A DNA stretch of 64,000 nucleotides from the NCBI GenBank assembly GCA_002221725.1, contig NJFT01000147.1:40454-104453 (forward strand), in the 5' to 3' direction. The stretch comes from Scedosporium boydii. Its lineage: Eukaryota > Ascomycota > Sordariomycetes > Microascales > Microascaceae. Positions 47,916 to 57,281 of the stretch are shown here, piece by piece. How positions within the stretch are numbered: position 1 is the first letter of the stretch; every line of letters begins with the position of its first letter. The notes under the pieces are model-generated. The model was not told the origin of the DNA. It was given only the letters and a program-made list of their open reading frames with translations, and did not search any database. The position numbers and the translations under genes are program-made.

Positions 47916-48409
47916 ATGGCTCGCGAAGGTACACGCTCGCAAACGGGCAACTCCCGCCCCCGAGTCTTCCACACCATCGACACCGGGCCGACCATCACCC
48001 GCAAGAAGCGAACCACGACGACCACCGCCTCGAAGCCCAAGACGAAAGTCGCCGCCACCAAGAAGAAGACGGCTGCGGGAACCGAGTCGACCACGGACAA
48101 GGTCAAGGCTGCGCTTGGTGCCAGTAGCGCGAAGAAGGAGGAAGGGAAGAAACCGAGGGGCGTGACGAAGTCGGGCGCCGGTGGTAGCGGTGGCGTTAAG
48201 AAAGCTGTGCAGAAGGTGAGTTGGGTCAAGTTGTATTGTTTGTGCTCATGTTAGCGTTGTGATATTCCCGGCGCATCAAAACAGATGCCTTGAAGAAGCT
48301 ACGAGGTTACAAGAACCGAGAGGGGGAAGCCCGATCGATGAATCGCCGAGACTAACACAATGCATAGGTCAAGGCTCAGACGCAGCGTCCTGCCGAAACG
48401 AAGGCATAG
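47916..48409 (+). CDS. Small lysine/threonine-rich basic protein
   Basis: Exon 47916-48215 joins 48368-48409 in phase (donor GTGAGT, branch GACTAAC, acceptor CATAG), giving 113 residues. After MAREGTRSQTGNSRPRVFHT comes a Thr/Lys-rich body (TTTTTASKPKTKVAATKKKT), then KVKAALGASSAKKEEG, a Gly-rich spot and an end PAETKA. It is strongly basic and resembles histone-H1-like or ribosome-associated tails, but no domain is recognised. The ATG is the first in-frame Met after the CT-rich leader and stands in a good context (AAAATGGC). An in-frame extension to 47685 exists but lacks coding character. Function unknown. Confidence 0.6.
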
Positions 48410-50242
48410 AAGCTGGGCCTTTTTTTTCTTTTTCTTTTATCCCTCCCCCGAGAAACAGAATAGCTGCCTCGGGCGATTCAAAGAAGGATATTGGATGTCT
48501 GTTTTGCGGCGCGCGAGTTCGGATTGGGGTCCGGCCATGACCGGGATAGCTTCTTTTCTTCTTTCCGTGCTCTTTTGATCTTCGCTTCAATCTCGATTCT
48601 TTCTTGGGGGATGGCAATGGGGTCTTACGGTACTGGGTAGGAAATGGGCGCTGGGTATTATAGTGTTTGTATTGATGTTTGTACGTCTCTGTCGAATAGT
48701 TCGTGAGTAATGTAGAAGCTCCTCTTTCGCTTTGAACGGGCCATTCCCGCGCCCACGCTTCGTTCCTGAACGTGTCTTCGGCTTTCTTCAGCTTTGCAAA
48801 GAATCATCGATAACCCATCAATATCATAATCGCATGGAAGGAGATGGTTAAGAAAAAAAAAAAGTAATAATGGCAAGGCTAAAAAAGAATATCGGAACCC
48901 GCGTAGAGCCAGCCTACCGTAAAAATCTGATTACACCTTGGTTCAACCAGGGGTCGAACCGAGACCACCTCTAGCGCTTTCAGCAGCTGCCTAGAGGGAG
49001 CAGATTAACCAGCCGGCTTGGCTCGCGGGTTCCTTGTGAGTCCTGGGAATTGTTTGATCCTATATGGTTAACTCGGGATGCCCCATTGTGAGCGGTAGCT
49101 CCTTCCTCGATGGGCTCTTTCCCTTGGGAGTGTGAACTCAAGCCTTAGTTTGGATCCCAAGTCGAGGTATGGGCTTGAGAGCTTCGATCGAGGCGGCCCT
49201 GGCTAAGAGCATCTCGAGAGATGACAAACCTGGGATCTGGGATAACATGGCCAGAGACGAGGAATGTCTGTTTAGATTTCAAAGTTAACGGAGACAATGC
49301 GTCCCGAATCTATGGGAATATCTTCTAGTCAATGCCCTTTGGAGGAATTGTCCCCCCGTCGTGGGTTCTCTTTAAGAGTGAATAGTATCTCGTGTGCCTC
49401 GAGGTGTGGACTGTCTATTCAACACGTATATTATAGTTTAGCTATCCCAGAATCGACTGATACTTCTTCATCCTCATTAGATTCTACTTCTCATGCCAGC
49501 CATCCGGTCTGCGGGACGCAAAGCTTCAACGCGGGTAGCCATGTTTGTCGTTGGAATAGAGCTGTCTTCGATATCGGCCATGTGTGGTCTTCTCCTCCCC
49601 TCAGCCAAGACAGAACTTGGCTGTTGTTTGCAGTCGATCATAGTGCAGTACACTCAACACTCCTTCTCATCATAAGATCCGGCTCCGCCCCCTTGTTCTC
49701 CTCTCCTTTGTAAGTGCTGTCATATAGTTATGTACATGGCACAAAGACGGAACAAAGCGCTACTTCTTCTTTGGAGCCTAGTATTGTCAAACGAAGCCAC
49801 TACTTGCAGGTTGGATCAAACGGGGAAGTGATGAGGTGGAATGCAGAAGACACACCCCTATCAGGACACCCCGGTGTCCTCTTCAGATAGACCCCCCCCA
49901 CAGAGGGATCCACGGAAAACAAATGTCTCCTACTGCACAAGATAGGTATGTTGATTGTGATGGTGGTGCCAAGGAATAGGATGGGAAACAGCCTCCGGAG
50001 GAAACTAAGACTGAGAAGGAGAGACAGGATGGGTTTAGTCGTCTCCTAGACAAAGATCTCTCCTAGACAGTTGATGTCCTCTTCAATCCCTTTGCCAAAC
50101 ATAACACTCTCTCAAACCTCGAAGCCGACCCCTAATTTACCTGGAATCTCTCAGCTTTCATCAATAAACGTCTCTCTATTAAATTGACTCCTCATCTAAA
50201 CTACGCGTACCATTGCCCATTCTTTGTCAGCCCTGTCCGAAA
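48410..50242. other. Intergenic region with a tRNA-like inverted-repeat element
   Basis: 1.8 kb. 48.84-48.90 kb is A-rich. 48893-49033 is the inverted-repeat element described separately. The rest (49.1-50.2 kb) shows no supported gene; its open frames are short and unlinked. CT-rich DNA from about 50090 leads into the M4 peptidase gene. Confidence 0.5.
48893..49033 (-). other. tRNA-like element with terminal inverted repeats
   Basis: The ends are near-complementary: CGGAACCCGCG...GAGCC at 48893-48910 and GGCTCGCGGGTTCC at 49020-49033, ten bases perfect, then small indels. On the minus strand the interior has an A-box-like AGCCGGCTGGTTAA (49016-49003) and a B-box-like GGTTCGACCCC (about 48960-48950), spaced as in a tRNA with a long arm, and a CCTCTAG...CTAGAGG stem between. 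Acceptor, D and anticodon stems do not close properly, so I do not call a functional tRNA. It may be a tRNA-derived repeat, a decayed tRNA gene or a different Pol III unit. Confidence 0.4.
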
Positions 50243-51875
50243 ATGCTCGACCACTGCTGCTACGTCGTTCCCCCTTACCTCCTCCGCTCGATCTCCGAAT
50301 CCGAAAACAACCCTGAGCCCATCAGGAAGGCAGCCGAAACAACGCTCAACCGCCGAATCAAGATCAGTAACTCCCTTCATAACAGATCCAAGGTCCTCGC
50401 GGAGAATGCCGGGGTCAGGAAGTCGTCTCGATCGCTTTCCAAGCCCAGCATCGTACCGATCGACCTCTTGCGGCACATTGCCAACTCGGAAGATGTCGAC
50501 GAGAGAGTTCGAAAGTGTGCTAGAAGGGATCTGGCTCATCTGAAGGGAATTCATGAGAAGGCTTTGGCGGGTAAAGATGGTAAGATCCCTGTCTTCAGAC
50601 GTACAAACAGTAACTTGGTAAATGGACACACTTCTAACCTAAACGGGCGGTGTAGGAACAGCGACGTCTAGCCGCAAGATGGCCGCCGTGGCTGAAGACG
50701 AGAGCAAGAAAGAACATACATTCTATCGGGCTGTTTACGACGCCAAGAACTCGTTTGCGGAGTTCCAACTTCCAGGAGAGCTCATCCGAGCTGAGGGCCA
50801 GCCAGCCGCAAAGGACAAGGCCGTTAACGACGCGTACGATAATGTAGGACAAGTATTGAGCACGTACAAACAGTTGTTCAACTGGAACTCGGTTGACAAC
50901 GACAATATGCACATCATCAGCACTGTCCACTTTGGAGAGAATTACGAGAATGCGTGTAAGCTGCCAAGTTTCCTGGACGTGTTGTCGTGGTGTGTGTGTG
51001 TGTCAAGGGTCTAGTTGATTTGATCACTGACATACTTTTTGTGTATAGACTGGGACCCCGACCGCATGCAAATAGTATTTGGCGATGGAGATGAGTTTCT
51101 GAGCAACTTCACTGGTTGTGTCGACGTCATCGGCCATGAACTCACGCACGCCGTTACTGAGAACACGACGCCACTTCTCTACTTCGGCCAGAGTGGTGCT
51201 TTGAACGAGCACGTATCGGATGTGTTCGGCATCATGGTCAAGCAGTTTGTCGAGAAAACCGATGTCGAGGCTGCCGACTGGCTCATTGGCGAGGGATGTA
51301 TAGCCCCGGGCGTCAAGGGAATTGCTCTTCGGAGTATGAAGGCCCCAGGGACCGCGTACAATGATCCGCGATTCGTAAGTATATATCCGACTTCTTGCGT
51401 CTATCTCATACTGGAGGTGTTCCTTTCTAACTCAAGTCCGTTTTTGCCTTCAACACAGGGAAGAGACCCGCAGCCGGATCACTTCAAGCATTACAAGTCA
51501 ACGTTTGAAGACAATGGCGGCGTCCACATCTACTCGGGCATCCCCAACAAAGCCTTTTACCTGGCTGCCAAGGCATTTGGTGGATATTCGTGGGAAAAGG
51601 CTGGAAAGATCTAGTGGATCACCATGACCCAAGCCAGCTTGTCCCCGCAGTGCAATTTTCTCGAGTTTGCAAACGCGACCATCAGCTCTGCCAAGACGGC
51701 CTTTGGTGAAGATGCAGCGAAGATTGTCGAGAATGCCTGGAAGGAGGTTGGCGTCATCGAGGGCGGGAATGGCGGGGATGGCGGGGATGGTAATGATGGA
51801 GGAGACAAGAAGGATGATGATACGTCTGACGGCGGCTGGTTCGACTGGATCAGCGATTTGTGCAAGCCCTTCTAA
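50243..51875 (+). pseudogene. Thermolysin-like M4 metallopeptidase with premature stop
   Basis: Zinc neutral protease of bacterial (thermolysin/protealysin-like) type. Four exons join in phase: 50243-50579, 50656-50955, 51049-51374 and 51459 onward. The N-terminus (CCYVVPPYLLRSIS) and a second related segment (SIVPIDLLRHIANSED) are typical of short-propeptide M4 enzymes. The active site is seen as GHELTHAVTEN (HExxH about residues 242-246) and GALNEHVSDVFG (third zinc ligand Glu). HIYSGIPNKAFYLAA and YSWEKAGKI follow. Then TAG at 51612-51614 (codon 373) interrupts a frame that continues for 87 more codons to TAA 51873-51875, ending in Gly/Asp repeats (GGDGGDGNDGGD). The position is occupied by Trp in many relatives. 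Catalytic residues lie before the stop, so the truncated protein might fold poorly rather than lack its active site. Sequencing error or read-through are possible. Confidence 0.8.
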
Positions 51876-52783
51876 GTTGTCAAATCGACCATCTCAAGAG
51901 ATCAAAAGGAGATGGAAGGGTGATCGTCCAAGTTGAAGATCCTGGTGATGGGAGATACCAAAAATTGGGTTCATGTTAACGGCCTCGCTACTGAGTCTTG
52001 TTTATCGCTAGGCGTACAAGACTCTAGTTAGTTCGGTGCCTTTTTCTTATCTACCTATGCCTCCTATTGAACGTTACGTTTTATTTCGGTCTGGTGTCCC
52101 AAAGTCTCGTAAATCAGATGAAAGTGTTCCGTACCAATCAGAGGTAGAAATGGGAACCTGGGGGAGGGCAACATAGAAAGACAGTTTGTAACCCATCGTA
52201 TATTCTAGCAACCACGGCCTTCTCTACTGCATATCTCGACTCCGACTTGGATATACTCAAGTGTGGGCAACGGGGACATGAAGTCATGGCTCTAGATTCC
52301 GGCATCGGAGTTGTGATAAGATAGCAGAGGCTATTCCGAGTCTCGAGGCAGACCGGAGACAGGAGACGAGATACGAGAGATCAATTCTCTAGGGAAGGGG
52401 CGAGGGTGACATGGCATCATCGATCCTGGAGGCAGGAACCAGCCTGAGCACTGTCCTTTCCTCAACAATGGGAAAGAGGACTCGAGAAGCGTGGGCAGGG
52501 GAAATTTCCGCCTTCCTCCCTTGCTCCTTCCGTTCCACAATCTGCAAATCTGCTGTAAGTCTGCATGTGATTCTTGACAACATTGAAGGCGAGCGTGGTG
52601 ATGACGGAATCCTCACCTTTTTCCTCATCTTCGAGACGGCCTACGCCCTCATCTCTCTCTTTACTGGGGTATCGTTATATACGACAATCTACCTCTACCT
52701 GCCTCTTTGCTTCCCCCCCGTCTCTTATAGTCTCATATATTACAACCCTTCACGAATTAACTTGCTTCGTTAGATATATAAAA
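51876..52783. other. Intergenic region upstream of the MER3-like fragment
   Basis: 0.9 kb. The frame of the next gene stays open back to 52574 but lacks coding character before the ATG at 52784. TATATATAAAAATGG directly precedes that ATG. No helicase-domain sequence is present here. Confidence 0.5.
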
Positions 52784-53836
52784 ATGGCGGCACGTCAGAA
52801 CAACGGGCTCGCCAAAGGTAATGGTTTATCTTCATCCTCTCCATCATCGGCGGCGTCAGATCGCAACAGCATTCCCGATGAGTTCGTCCCTCTCCGGCAC
52901 AGGTACGCGTTGACGCCAGAAACACTAGCGAACCTCTTAACGCTACCCTCGCAGCCCTCACAGAGGACACTTCTCGAGGCGGCATCGCAAGCCCCAGAGC
53001 TACGCCGTCACTCGATGCTAGCCGAAGAGCGGGCATTCTTCCGAGCCATAAACGGTTCAAAGGACGTGCGATGGCCCGTGGCAGCCGGGTCTCCGGTGGC
53101 GGCCTGGCAAAAGGTGTTTCTTTTGGTGCAGATGCAGCTGAGCGGCGGCGAGTGGCCTGGCAAGATCAACAAGGGGAGGAGAAGGGAATTAATGTCAGAG
53201 AAGAAGGAGATATTTAAGGTGCTGAACAGGATTGTGAGGTGCGTGATTGATGTAATGGGGCGAAAGAGGGACGGAGTCGGAGTCGGGAACGGGCTGGACA
53301 TTTTGAGGGCCCTTGAGGCTGGGGTCTGGGATGAGGAACGGAAGGAGATTCTCCAAGTTGCCGGGATCGGGCCGAAGTTGGCGGAGAAGCTGGCTCAAGC
53401 GGGCGTCACGACGACCAAGGCACTGGCACGGATGGAGTCCTGGAACATCGAAAGGGTCCTGAGCAGGAACCCGCCCTTCGGCGTGGGTATGATGGCTAAG
53501 ATGAAGCAGTTCCCAATCCTGGGCATGAAGGCGATGCAGGTCGGACGAATGCAGGAGGATGACCGCATGGCGGTAGTCCAGGTAACCCTGAGCTTCGAGA
53601 ATGCCGAAGTCCCGAAATGGAGAGCGCTCAGGGTCAAAGTGGTGTTTTGGGCTGAGAGGAAGTCTGACAGTCGGCTCGTATTCTTCTGGCGAGGCGGGAT
53701 TCAGAAGCTGCAGGGTGGGAAGAGTACGGAAATGGTATTCGGGTGCGACATACAGGCTGGGGATTCGATGTCTTGCTACTTTGCTTGCGAGGAGATTGTT
53801 GGGACGATGGTGCGTGATGTTGTTGGAATTTCTTAG
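52784..53836 (+). CDS. Stand-alone Sec63-like domain of MER3/HFM1-type helicase
   Basis: Single exon, 350 residues. The sequence matches the C-terminal part of the meiotic DNA helicase MER3/HFM1: a winged/helical start (VPLRHRYALTPETLANLL), the Sec63-like helical region (RHSMLAEERAFFRAINGS, RWPV, WQKVFLLVQMQLSGGEWP, then LNRIVRCVIDVM), an HhH-like loop (LQVAGIGPKLAEKLAQAGVT) and a beta-rich end (VVQVTLSFENAEVPKW, then VFFWRGG). The DEAD/helicase core that should come before it is absent from the preceding 900 bp. It could be a truncated duplicate or a gene kept for a separate role. The ATG is chosen as the first Met with normal composition; the frame is intact to its stop. Confidence 0.75.
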   Translation: MAARQNNGLAKGNGLSSSSPSSAASDRNSIPDEFVPLRHRYALTPETLANLLTLPSQPSQRTLLEAASQAPELRRHSMLAEERAFFRAINGSKDVRWPVAAGSPVAAWQKVFLLVQMQLSGGEWPGKINKGRRRELMSEKKEIFKVLNRIVRCVIDVMGRKRDGVGVGNGLDILRALEAGVWDEERKEILQVAGIGPKLAEKLAQAGVTTTKALARMESWNIERVLSRNPPFGVGMMAKMKQFPILGMKAMQVGRMQEDDRMAVVQVTLSFENAEVPKWRALRVKVVFWAERKSDSRLVFFWRGGIQKLQGGKSTEMVFGCDIQAGDSMSCYFACEEIVGTMVRDVVGIS

Positions 53837-56525
53837 GTGAAATCCTGTCCATTCCCTCTACGGTAGGTTGGTAAACTTGTGGAAATTGGGTCCTATATTT
53901 TGGAGTTTATAGAAATATAACGATGTCTTCTCTGAGACCAAAGCACACAGTTCCTGCGGTGAAGTGAACTCTTGTGAGAACTGGTGGGAACATATCAAGG
54001 CTGACATGGTTCTCTCGGGTCTTGGCTGGAATGTCACTCATTACGTTTGGTAAGGTTTACAGACTATGAACCAGAACGAGTCCCCCAGCCTGGACCTGGA
54101 GCGAACAATCCCAAGAAAATAAGAGATAAAAAAAAGTAAAGAAAAAAAGAAGAGATGAAAAAGGAAAGAAAAAATTGAAAAGGAGGTGGAGGAACACATG
54201 GGAGGTGAAAGGGATGGCACGTGGATTCACAACTCGAACTGTTGGTCTCACTCCGAAGAGTACGGCAACATCGTGAGATCTCGAGAAAAGGAAAGAAGAA
54301 AAAAAAAAAACGATAATAAATTTCAAGTTTACTCGCTACTCGAGGTGAAACCTTGGCTCAAGTACAGAAGATAACCTTTTTTAGCAAATCGGATAGCGGC
54401 AATGAGAGACCACCGATCTTCACGGCTGAGTCGGGGTCTCCCCAGGATGCACTCCGATCGATACGTCCTCTCAAAGGGGGCTAGTGACCTCTCCCCTCCT
54501 TGGAATAAGTGGTGGCCGAGAGACATTGTCGATCTCGAGCGTCAGCTTTAGGTTACAATCTTCAGAGTCGTTGGTCTTGAGGTTTCGAGCATTCTTGTTA
54601 TTCTATTTGCAAACCCGAAGGCTTGGGAGAATCAGCAAGGTTAATTGAAAACTTGATCCATTACGTTGCTGGTAGCATTGGAGGATGGATTTGACACCGA
54701 TACCTTAGAGACGCGTCTCTCCTTTTTTTTTTTTTTCTCTCTCGCTCTCTCTTTGCTTATTCCTATGTCTTTCTCGATACCAGCAGCAGGTGAGACATTG
54801 GTGACGAAAGTGTCGTTTTTTAGAGACACCATACAGTAATATCGTCATCGGAACTTGGACATTTGTCTTTTGTTTCTAGAGATCCATTACTGTCCTGTGT
54901 ATTGAAGGATCTAAGCTGAGAAGGCTAGTTCTGCTCGGTGCAGGAGAGTCCGGAGAACTGCATAGTGAATAGCAAGTTGCACAGGACCTGGAGGCTGTCC
55001 CCAATGTATCATCCCGCCCATTTCGTTCGATTTCCATCTCCGTCTCCATCTCATCTCCGGTCCCATAGAACCCCACAACATGTTCTTAACCGAAAAGATG
55101 CACGTTAAACCTGACAGCCTGGCTTACATGCACGTTGCTTATACGACTCAGTGAGATGCAGGAGCAGGAACACTAGGAATACTGTGTCACCTGCTCTATT
55201 GTGCAGGAAAGACGGACGACTGTTCGCTCCGGAGAGCTTGTTCAATATGTGATCTTCAGGCACACCACCAACGGTGCATGCTAAAACGGGATCCGGCATG
55301 TCCAACCCGGGGGGATTTCTCTTCTCCCCGCAGGGCACGAGTGAACAACTTCCGCTAGTGCGGAGATAGTGATCGGCCGACGGAGCACTTTGCTCGTGCA
55401 GTTTTCCATTTGTACATTAGTGCCGGAACTTCCATGCAGATCGACATTCCGCCTGCGGGGAGAGTCAGTGAAGATACCATCCGCTCAACTTTGGATGTGC
55501 ATATCAAGGCCACACAGCAGTCTGTCTTTTTCTTCCTGGGCCTCTAATGTGTATGATCTCGTCTACTGATTATATGATCGTTGGAGGCCTTGTTGCTCTC
55601 TACGTATTCCTGTACGACGACGGGTAAAATAAGGGTCCTAAACCTGCTCTTCAGATGATGGCGAGGCGTCCGGAAAGATTTATTCAGGACCCCTTTACGG
55701 GCAACCAAAGGCTGCGGCCCGAGGCGCCATGGCAGGAAAATGAGTGGAATTACGAAATGACACCCATCGGGACAGCGGGCTCGCTGGTTGTGTTTGTGTT
55801 TGTTACCCCCGACGCGTGCCAACGAAGTCCGGAGCGGTCCAATGACCTTCCCGATCTCTACGCTGCAGCGGTGGCGTCGGGGTCAGTTCTCGTATTGCGA
55901 GATGTCTCCTGCCAGAATAAGTAAGTAAAATCGAGGAAGAAAACAAGATGAGGTGAAATGTGTTGGATTGGTACAACGCTGGTCCGAGAGGAGAAAATAG
56001 AAGTCCCCGCGGCTGAGCACGGGGAATGGTTTTGTGTCACTGGCTGCAGTGGCTGGGAAATTATGTTTGACTTCATGTCTCTGGTCTGTCGGGGAATGTA
56101 TTACTTCGTGAAAAACATCCTTCTTGCAGGTTTGGCCGCCGCCACCTTGGATAAGCCAGCGGTCACCGTTGCGGTCTGAGTGGAGGGAAGAAAAAGCAAG
56201 TCCGGATGTGTTGCTGTTCGTCAGTCATTCATCTAAGAAGACCAGAGACCAGAAAGGATATATAGATTGCTCTCCTGGCAGACTGCACGCCTCGCTCGAT
56301 TCTCTTCCACATTCATTCGTTTCGTCTGCCCCTTCCTTTCCATATTCACTCGTTTCTAGGGAGTTGCGACCACGGCCACATTCACGCTCCTTTTTTCAGA
56401 TTCTATAATCTCTATTTGCTTTATTGTAAGTGACCCGGAACAATGAATGAATGAAGGAGCAGTCCAGATATCAACGAGGGCTACGCTTACAACCTTCGAT
56501 GGCAGTTAAGCCCACAACTGCAAAG
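53837..56525. other. Intergenic, gene-poor region
   Basis: 2.7 kb without a supported gene. 54120-54190 and 54285-54312 are purine-rich (GAAAAAAAGAAG). 54720-54755 is a T-run plus (CT)n. 56270-56410 is CT-rich and probably the leader of the next gene. Open frames are short and unconnected. Confidence 0.5.
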
Positions 56526-57281
56526 ATGCGTTTCTCCAGCCTCTCCAACCTGGCCATCCTTGGCCTCATCGGCAGTGCCGTCGCCTCCCCCCATGTGAAG
56601 AGAGGAGGTGACAAGGATAAGTGCGACTGCCTCACGAAGAACGACGCCGCCGAGCTCGCCGACGTATACAAGAGGCTCATCGGCGCTTTCGACGCCGCGG
56701 ACGCAGAAAAGTACTTGACCGATGACTTCGAGGACGTCAGCCAGTCCATCAACACCTTCGTCGGCAAAGACTTCGGTGCTGTGACCTTCGACAAGGCGAC
56801 CTTCATCGCCTCCCAGAGCGACCCGTCACTACCTCAAACCCCCATTGTCCTCCAAGGTGACCCCATCTTCACCTGCAGCAAGATCGTCCTTATCTGGGAG
56901 GCCAATTTCGGTGCCGGACGCCCCGCGCGGGGAATCAGCGTCATCAAGGCCGTCAAGAATGGTGACCTGTGGCAGATGAAGCACTGGGATGTCGAGTTCA
57001 ACTCGCTGAACTGGGCTTACGATATGGGTGGATACTACTGCTTGTTCGGCCACTCGTTCGGCAACGCCGCTGCCTGTGGCGCTCCAACTCTCCCTGATCC
57101 TACAACCTCCGTTGGCACCCCCGAGGTTGACTCTGCCCCTACGGGTGTCTCTGATGCAGTGGTCGCTTCTGACCCTACAGTTGCCGCAGACGACCCTGTA
57201 GCTACTCCGGCGCCGATGCCCACTTCTATCGTTGTCCCTCAGCCGTTCACCGAAGATGCGGTGACTACAGTAGTCGTTTAG
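56526..57281 (+). CDS. Secreted NTF2-like protein
   Basis: Single exon, 251 residues. The start at 56526 gives a signal peptide (MRFSSLSNLAILGLIGSAVA) followed by a Lys-Arg that could be a Kex2 site (SPHVKRGG). The mature part opens with a Cys pair (KCDCLTKND) and an alpha/beta unit of NTF2/SnoaL type: VYKRLIGAFDAADAEKYLTD, then a beta-sheet end (NGDLWQMKHWDVEFNSLNW). Further cysteines (FTCSK, YYCLFG, AACGAP) may form disulfides. The last 70 residues are Pro/Thr/Ala/Val-rich (VGTPEVDSAPTG and on), likely O-glycosylated. A longer in-frame start at 56451 lacks a signal. No enzymatic residues can be assigned. Possible roles include small-molecule binding or host interaction, both speculative. 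Confidence 0.75.
   Translation: MRFSSLSNLAILGLIGSAVASPHVKRGGDKDKCDCLTKNDAAELADVYKRLIGAFDAADAEKYLTDDFEDVSQSINTFVGKDFGAVTFDKATFIASQSDPSLPQTPIVLQGDPIFTCSKIVLIWEANFGAGRPARGISVIKAVKNGDLWQMKHWDVEFNSLNWAYDMGGYYCLFGHSFGNAAACGAPTLPDPTTSVGTPEVDSAPTGVSDAVVASDPTVAADDPVATPAPMPTSIVVPQPFTEDAVTTVVV

Noticed and set aside
48893..49033. Ordinary tRNA gene
   Set aside because: A- and B-box-like words are present, but acceptor, D and anticodon stems do not pair well by eye.
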